Shown here: one piece after another, positions 60,330 through 64,000 of the stretch
How positions within the stretch are numbered: the stretch's first letter is position 1
How the letters are laid out: each line of letters opens with the position of its first letter
Source of the DNA: Rhodocyclaceae bacterium
Lineage (GTDB): Bacteria; Pseudomonadota; Gammaproteobacteria; Burkholderiales; Rhodocyclaceae
Reading direction: 5' to 3'
DNA length: 64,000 bases
Assembly: GCA_018261935.1 (NCBI GenBank)
Contig: JAGTRP010000023.1
Location: 33,533-97,532, forward strand
Position numbers and translations under genes: made by a program
The notes under the pieces: generated by a model
Seen by the model: only the letters and a program-made list of their open reading frames with translations
Database searches by the model: none
What the model was told of the DNA's origin: nothing

Positions 60330-61469
60330 TCAGGTGAGCCACTCCGGGTGGACGATCATGGCGACGCCCAGGGCCAGCATCACCGCGCCGCTCAGGAGCT
60401 TGAGCCGGCGGCCGGCGGCTTCGGTCAGCTTCCAGCTGTTGAGGGCGGCCACCGCCAGGGCCACCATGAGGGTGTCGTCGGCGATATAGCCGACGATGTA
60501 GAGGCCCAGGTAGCCGTAGTGGGCCAGGGGGCTGAGGTGCTGCTGGGTGAGGACGGCAGTGTAGATGGCGGGGATGCCGGCGGTACACAGGAGCTCGAAG
60601 AAATTGACCAGGATGGCGAGGAGGGTGACGGCGCCCAGGGAAGCCATCAGGGCCCGGGCGTACACGACATCCCGCATGCGGGCGTAGAGGCCGGGCTTGG
60701 CGGTGGCGGGGATGGAGAGGGAAGGACCCTGCCCCCAGACGAAGAAGTCCTTGACGTTGATGGCGCCGATGAGGAGGGCCACGAAGGCCAGGACCCAGCG
60801 CAGGGGCTCGGACATGCCGAGGACCAGGAAGACGTTGAGCCAGGCGGCCATGAAGGTGTAATAGACGGCGCCGCTCGCCAGGACGAAGGTGCCGGCCACC
60901 AGGGCCATGCGTCGGCGGTTCTTGAGCCGCACCAGGAGGGAGAGGAGGAAAAGGAGGACCCAGGTGGCGCAGGGGTTGAAGCCGTCCAGGAGGCCCAGGG
61001 CCAGGGTGAAGGCCGGCAGCCCCAGGCGGGAGGCGTCGAGGGTGCCGAACCAGCGGGTTTCCACCTGGTCGGCCGCCGGCAGGGCCTGGTCGATGAGGGC
61101 GGCGATGCCGGGGCCCGAGCTTTCCGCGTCGTCGAAGCCCACCAGTAGCTGCCCGCCGTAGCGGAAGGTCGGCACCCCGGGGGGCCAGATGCCCGCCTCC
61201 CGGGAATAGCGGATCAGGTCTTCCAGGGCCGCCGGGTCCTGGTCCACAGCGCGGTAGACAATGGGTAGCCCGGGGCGCTCCCGGGCGAGCCCGGTCAGGT
61301 AGTCCTTGGCGGCGGCGCAGTGGGGGCAGCCGGTGCGCACGAAGACTTCCAGTGCCGGCCGGCCCGGCAGGGGCCGTTCCTGCGCCCCCAGCCAGGGCGC
61401 CGCCAGGAGCATCAGGCCCAGCAGCAGCCAGCGGGCCCACCCGGCCACGCCGGGGCAAGGGGTTTTCAC
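60330..61469 (-). CDS. Thiol-redox fusion: glutaredoxin-like domain plus DsbD/CcdA-like membrane domain
   Basis: 379 residues. Signal or anchor helix (about 10-29), a glutaredoxin-like domain with CPHC (about 49-52) and a cis-Pro GVPTFRYGG, then six or more membrane helices with DGFNPCATWVLL in the first and ELLCTAGIPAIYTAVL later. The NPC and CTAGIP cysteines match the buried pair of DsbD-type electron carriers, so the protein may pass electrons across the membrane to its own periplasmic CPHC domain (inference). Confidence 0.85.
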   Translation of the reverse strand: MKTPCPGVAGWARWLLLGLMLLAAPWLGAQERPLPGRPALEVFVRTGCPHCAAAKDYLTGLARERPGLPIVYRAVDQDPAALEDLIRYSREAGIWPPGVPTFRYGGQLLVGFDDAESSGPGIAALIDQALPAADQVETRWFGTLDASRLGLPAFTLALGLLDGFNPCATWVLLFLLSLLVRLKNRRRMALVAGTFVLASGAVYYTFMAAWLNVFLVLGMSEPLRWVLAFVALLIGAINVKDFFVWGQGPSLSIPATAKPGLYARMRDVVYARALMASLGAVTLLAILVNFFELLCTAGIPAIYTAVLTQQHLSPLAHYGYLGLYIVGYIADDTLMVALAVAALNSWKLTEAAGRRLKLLSGAVMLALGVAMIVHPEWLT

Positions 61470-61479
61470 GCCAGGGCCT

Positions 61480-61962
61480 TCAATACGGGCTGCCGTCCTT
61501 GTGGAGGAACTGCCATTTCCCGTTGCCGTCGAGAACGGCTTGCAGGTCGTCGTCGGGATAGGAGGCGGAATCCCCCGGGGTGCGGTCGCCGACTTCGAGG
61601 TAGAGGACCTCTTCGTCCGTCCGGTTCACGAGTTGATGCCCGTTGCCGGTGCCGGCCTTGAGGCCGGCGCACATGCCGGGATGCAGCGTCGTTTCCCCCG
61701 CGTCGGTGATGAGCACCGGGTGCCCGGCCAGGATGTACAGGAACTCGTCCTGTTTCGTGTGGGCGTGGCGGAGGGCGGAGCCGGCCCCGGGGACGAGGCG
61801 GGTCAGATTGACGCCGAAGTTGGTGAGACCGAAAAGGTCGCCGAGGGGGCGCTTTTCCCGGCCGGCCATGCGGGATGCGAAGGGTTCCGGATAGTTGGAA
61901 GGCTTGGTGCGGGGTGGCGCTTCCTGGGCGACGATGGCGGTGGGATAGCGGTCGTTAGGCAT
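61480..61962 (-). CDS. Cupin-domain protein
   Basis: 160 residues from ATG 61962 (MPNDRYPTAIVAQEAPPR). Conserved cupin barrel: motif 1 LRHAHTKQDEFLYILAG with the two His and Glu metal ligands, then GMCAGLKAGTGNGHQLVN with the motif 2 His. Resembles sugar-processing/transcription-factor-like cupins of unknown substrate. Eleven bases beyond the redox fusion start, same direction. Confidence 0.88.
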   Translation of the reverse strand: MPNDRYPTAIVAQEAPPRTKPSNYPEPFASRMAGREKRPLGDLFGLTNFGVNLTRLVPGAGSALRHAHTKQDEFLYILAGHPVLITDAGETTLHPGMCAGLKAGTGNGHQLVNRTDEEVLYLEVGDRTPGDSASYPDDDLQAVLDGNGKWQFLHKDGSPY

Positions 61963-62071
61963 GGAAATTCCGCGAGCGGGAAGTTGATGAGGAGGATGGG
62001 GCAGTCGGTTCAATACAAAGAGGAAGATTGCATTGTCGGCGGCAGGTGTTCTCCTTGCGACACCCTCGCCT

Positions 62072-62305
62072 TCATTTGTCCGGTTCCGCAAACAGCGCTT
62101 TGAGCAGGCGTTCCGACTCGCGAAGACCCGCTTCGGTGAACATGACGGACTTTGCCCTGCCCACCGGGTCCGTGATGTAACCCTTCTCATGCAGTCGGGT
62201 CATGGCGTCCCAATCGAAAGACTTCCATGCCCTCGTGCCGTCGTGCAGCCCCAGATGCAAGAGTGCCAAGACGGCCTCGTCAATACGGTCAGCGTTGAGT
62301 TTCAT
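62072..62305 (-). CDS. DUF6429-type small protein
   Basis: 77 residues from ATG 62305 (MKLNADRIDEAVLALLHLGL). Continues WKSFDWDAMTRLHEKGYI, DPVGRAKSVMFTEAGL and ESERLLKALF, a small conserved winged-helix-like family of unknown function (name from memory). Isolated; it lies left of the IS remnant and could itself be an old cassette, although no attC is visible beside it. Confidence 0.75.
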   Translation of the reverse strand: MKLNADRIDEAVLALLHLGLHDGTRAWKSFDWDAMTRLHEKGYITDPVGRAKSVMFTEAGLRESERLLKALFAEPDK

Positions 62306-62393
62306 GGGGCGACTCCTAGTGCTCAATGAGAAAGGTCGGCTTCCAGCACGTCATCCTTGCCGAATGCCTTGGACCAGGGCGGTCCCAAAAGAG

Positions 62394-62436
62394 TGTTACC
62401 CATGTGTCCGGACTAATCTGTTACCTATGTCCCCGG
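62394..62436. mobile_element. Probable insertion-sequence end remnant
   Basis: Two 18-base repeats, TGTTACCCATGTGTCCGG (62394-62411) and TGTTACCTATGTCCCCGG (62419-62436), 25 bases apart and matching at 15 of 18 positions. Tandem end repeats of this type are found at IS21-like termini. No transposase is present, so this would be a leftover end. Confidence 0.45.
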
Positions 62437-62457
62437 CCGCTCATGACCACATAGACC

Positions 62458-62952
62458 TCATAGCCCCCCAAGCCGAGCAAGATTTTCTTCCCGCTCGTGT
62501 TGAGTGATGCCTGGGCTCTTACCAGATTGCCAAAGTGTCGCGAGGGCCTTGACGTTTGGAAGTTGGTCAATGGCTGGTAGGCCGTCGTTTTGAATGCGAC
62601 TGACTATGTCCCGAGCAGCTTCTTCGGCTTGGGCTGGAGACGATATTGTCCACCATAGGTCTTTCTGTTCCGGCGACAAGAAACCGATGCGCTCTCTCCA
62701 ATGGGCACCGGGTATGGATGGTTTCGTTACGTCACGGATGTCTGGATAAACGAGGTCAGGAACAAAGACACCAACATTGATCGTGAATTGAGCCTCAGAA
62801 GTAGTATTGCGGCGTGATGCCTGAACCTCGATTAGGTGCAAAACATCTTCTGACACGCGCAAGAATAGACTTCCGGATTTGCGGAAACCCAGCGGCTGGA
62901 GCAACTGCTTCACAGCACTTAGAACAAGTGCTTTCGATTCAGTGGGTGTCAT
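62458..62952 (-). CDS. DUF4304-type protein (integron cassette)
   Basis: 164 residues. LQPLGFRKSGSLFLRVSEDV, then LIEVQASRRNTTSEAQFTIN and VGVFVPDL, the pattern of DUF4304 (unknown function, common in cassettes and accessory regions). Preceded on its 5' side by an attC-like site at 62962-63048, in the same orientation as the next two genes. Its own downstream attC is not visible, perhaps removed with the IS remnant. Confidence 0.8.
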   Translation of the reverse strand: MTPTESKALVLSAVKQLLQPLGFRKSGSLFLRVSEDVLHLIEVQASRRNTTSEAQFTINVGVFVPDLVYPDIRDVTKPSIPGAHWRERIGFLSPEQKDLWWTISSPAQAEEAARDIVSRIQNDGLPAIDQLPNVKALATLWQSGKSPGITQHEREENLARLGGL

Positions 62953-62961
62953 AGGGTTGGC

Positions 62962-63048
62962 GGCTAACGTAGAGCTAACCGGCGCTGCGCGGCTTTATCG
63001 CGCAGCGTCCAGCGACCGAAGGGAGCGAGGTTGAGCGCCATGTTAGAC
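62962..63048. repeat. attC-like site 1
   Basis: On the minus strand GTCTAAC (63048-63042) opens and GTTAGCC (62968-62962) closes an 87-base imperfect palindrome. Inner arms GCGCTGCGCGG and GCCGCGCAGCGCC-like pair around TTTATCGCGC. The stop codon of the next gene lies inside the GTCTAAC box, as is typical for cassettes. Confidence 0.75.
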
Positions 63049-63402
63049 ATTTGGCTTCCCTTGGCGCTTCTGTTTCTTTTCTGCGGCGGCTGCGGCTGCA
63101 AGTTCAGCGGAGCTTGGCGTGCGTACAACAGCTTGAGGCGGACTTGGTTGCTCAATTTCCGTGATCTCAAAGGTGACGCGGTCACCAAGCTTTAATTGAA
63201 CATCGCAGCCCCAAGTGAGCTGGCGAGGCTGCGGACCGTGAACGGCAAGCCCCATTACGCTGAACACTACTTGGCCCACATTTATTGCTCGATCTTTGCC
63301 TGCGCCAAAGCCAACCTGGCCGGTCAAAATAGAAAGATCTTCAGCACCGGCGATTGCGACTAGCTCGCCATTTACTTCAACGCGCAGAGCGGGAATTTTC
63401 AT
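63043..63402 (-). CDS. Hypothetical cassette protein
   Basis: 119 residues from ATG 63402 (MKIPALRVEVNGELVAIAGA). Beta-rich N-terminal two-thirds (VGQVVFSVMGLAVHGPQPRQ, LKLGDRVTFEITEIEQP) and an Ala/Lys-rich tail (AAAAAEKKQKRQ). No family recognised with confidence. Flanked on both sides by attC-like sites, so it is a complete one-gene cassette read leftward. The start codon is three bases from the end of attC 2. Confidence 0.78.
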   Translation of the reverse strand: MKIPALRVEVNGELVAIAGAEDLSILTGQVGFGAGKDRAINVGQVVFSVMGLAVHGPQPRQLTWGCDVQLKLGDRVTFEITEIEQPSPPQAVVRTPSSAELAAAAAAEKKQKRQGKPNV

Positions 63403-63405
63403 AAT

Positions 63406-63498
63406 GTCTAACGATGAAAGTAACCGGACGCCGCGCGGGGCGAATGGAGGCAACCTAAAGGCGGGTGTTCGGCGGTCCGGTTGACTGGATTGTTAGGC
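63406..63498. repeat. attC-like site 2
   Basis: GTCTAAC (63406-63412) and GTTAGGC (63492-63498) bound a 93-base imperfect palindrome with inner arms AACCGGAC (63422-63429) and GTCCGGTT (63475-63482), a perfect 8-bp pair. This is the R''-L''-L'-R' layout of integron attC sites. Confidence 0.82.
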
Positions 63499-63510
63499 AC
63501 CGGGCGGTAG

Positions 63511-63897
63511 CTACTGTGGAATGGTTTGCTGACCATCAGACTTGCCCTTCAGAATTTGGAACAACACCTCGGCAACAACAGCCAATACAAGGCCGAAGAG
63601 GGCCTGCTGCAGGGCGAGGTTGAAAATGCCAAGCACAAGGACAAGGCTGCCGATAAATTGCACCAGACGCAGGAAATATGCAAATGGCTTTTTCCAGAGC
63701 GGAAGGGCTGCAAGTTCCGCGCGCCGTTGCCGCTGCAGTTCCTTTTTGCTGAGCGCTGGTGGCTGCTTGATACCGGTAACGGCCTCTTCAATTTCAGCGC
63801 CGGTTGCTACGGCAGGAAAACCGCAAGCCCGGCAAGCGCTTTGACCCGGACTATTCACCGCCTTGCACGAGTGACAAACCCAGGCGTATTCGGCCAT
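63511..63897 (-). CDS. Zinc-ribbon membrane protein (integron cassette)
   Basis: 128 residues. N-terminal zinc ribbon WVCHSCKAVNSPGQSACRAC with two CxxC pairs, basic linker (SKKELQRQRRAELAALP), then two hydrophobic helices (about 73-93 and 96-116) and a charged end. No family recognised; the ribbon-plus-two-helix plan occurs in small membrane sensors. Lies between attC 2 and another attC-like start at 63902. Confidence 0.8.
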   Translation of the reverse strand: MAEYAWVCHSCKAVNSPGQSACRACGFPAVATGAEIEEAVTGIKQPPALSKKELQRQRRAELAALPLWKKPFAYFLRLVQFIGSLVLVLGIFNLALQQALFGLVLAVVAEVLFQILKGKSDGQQTIPQ

Positions 63898-63901
63898 ATG
63901 T

Positions 63902-64000
63902 GCCTAACGACGCTGTAGAAAAACCCGTTTTCCCCGTTCCTGTCCTTTTTCGGCAGGGATTTTTTCGACAGAGCCGCCGAAGGGTATCCACGGGATCGAA
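63902..64000. repeat. Start of a further attC-like site, interrupted or cut
   Basis: GCCTAACGACGC (63902-63913) looks like the opening box of an attC site, but no matching GTTAGGC follows before the window ends. Sequence after 63913 (CTGTAGAAAAACCCG and further) resembles neither cassette nor known gene and might be the end of an inserted IS (weak). Confidence 0.4.

Overview
The window is a GC-rich (roughly two-thirds G+C by eye) chromosomal segment of a betaproteobacterium. Gene content and order (complete dcw cluster, lpxC-dciA-M23-secA-argJ, apaG/rpe/gph/trpE, trpGDC, rplU-rpmA-obgE-proB, a neisserial/burkholderial-type porin) best fit the Rhodocyclales or a neighbouring order; the species cannot be named from the sequence alone.

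Layout. 1-12.8 kb: division and cell wall (dcw) cluster murE(partial)-murF-mraY-murD-ftsW-murG-murC-ddl-ftsQ-ftsA-ftsZ, read on + with mostly overlapping start/stop codons. 12.9-19.5 kb: lpxC, a small membrane protein, dciA (-), an M23 peptidase, secA and argJ. 19.44-26.82 kb: a 7.4-kb integrative element in the 3' end of argJ, bounded by 18-bp direct repeats, with a P4-type tyrosine integrase, paired AAGCGGGTA sites at both ends, an AlpA-type regulator, unknown small genes, and a decayed toprim/DUF3987 replication gene. 26.9-37.2 kb: a glycine-zipper lipoprotein with a ribosome-binding site inside a 12-bp hairpin, a methyltransferase, apaG, and rpe-gph-trpE followed by trpGDC. The trp genes are separated by an inverted PAP2/ArnT-like/GT2 module, and each half has its own short Trp-containing leader ORF ending RWRR-stop. 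37.3-45 kb: ccdAB (toxin start codon lost), a porin, the proB-obgE-rpmA-rplU block (-), an FKBP and an RNA pseudouridine synthase, an AI-2E family membrane protein and a MaoC hydratase. 45-54.7 kb: a Mut7-C protein, a MacAB-like export operon with two permeases, an MFS carrier and a three-domain ACP/AMP-ligase/acyltransferase fusion. 54.7-62 kb: a 42-residue secreted peptide, an M23 peptidase, pyrF, a DUF2442/truncated DUF4160 pair, glnS, crcB, DUF202, a phosphodiesterase, a thiol-redox membrane fusion and a cupin. 62-64 kb: small unrelated genes separated by attC-like sites, i.e. an integron cassette array running off the right edge, with an IS-end remnant at its left side.

How it works together. 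Most of the window is housekeeping: peptidoglycan precursor synthesis and divisome, LPS (lpxC), Sec export, arginine and tryptophan synthesis, ribosomal proteins. The accessory parts are the argJ element, ccdAB, the glycolipid module inside the trp genes, and the cassette array. The strongest non-standard signals are the duplicated RWRR leader ORFs, a 97-bp dispersed repeat whose two copies differ almost only by a strand-swapped G/C stem (CCCC-loop-GGGG against GGGG-loop-CCCC), the SD-masking hairpin, and the arm-type repeats of the argJ element.
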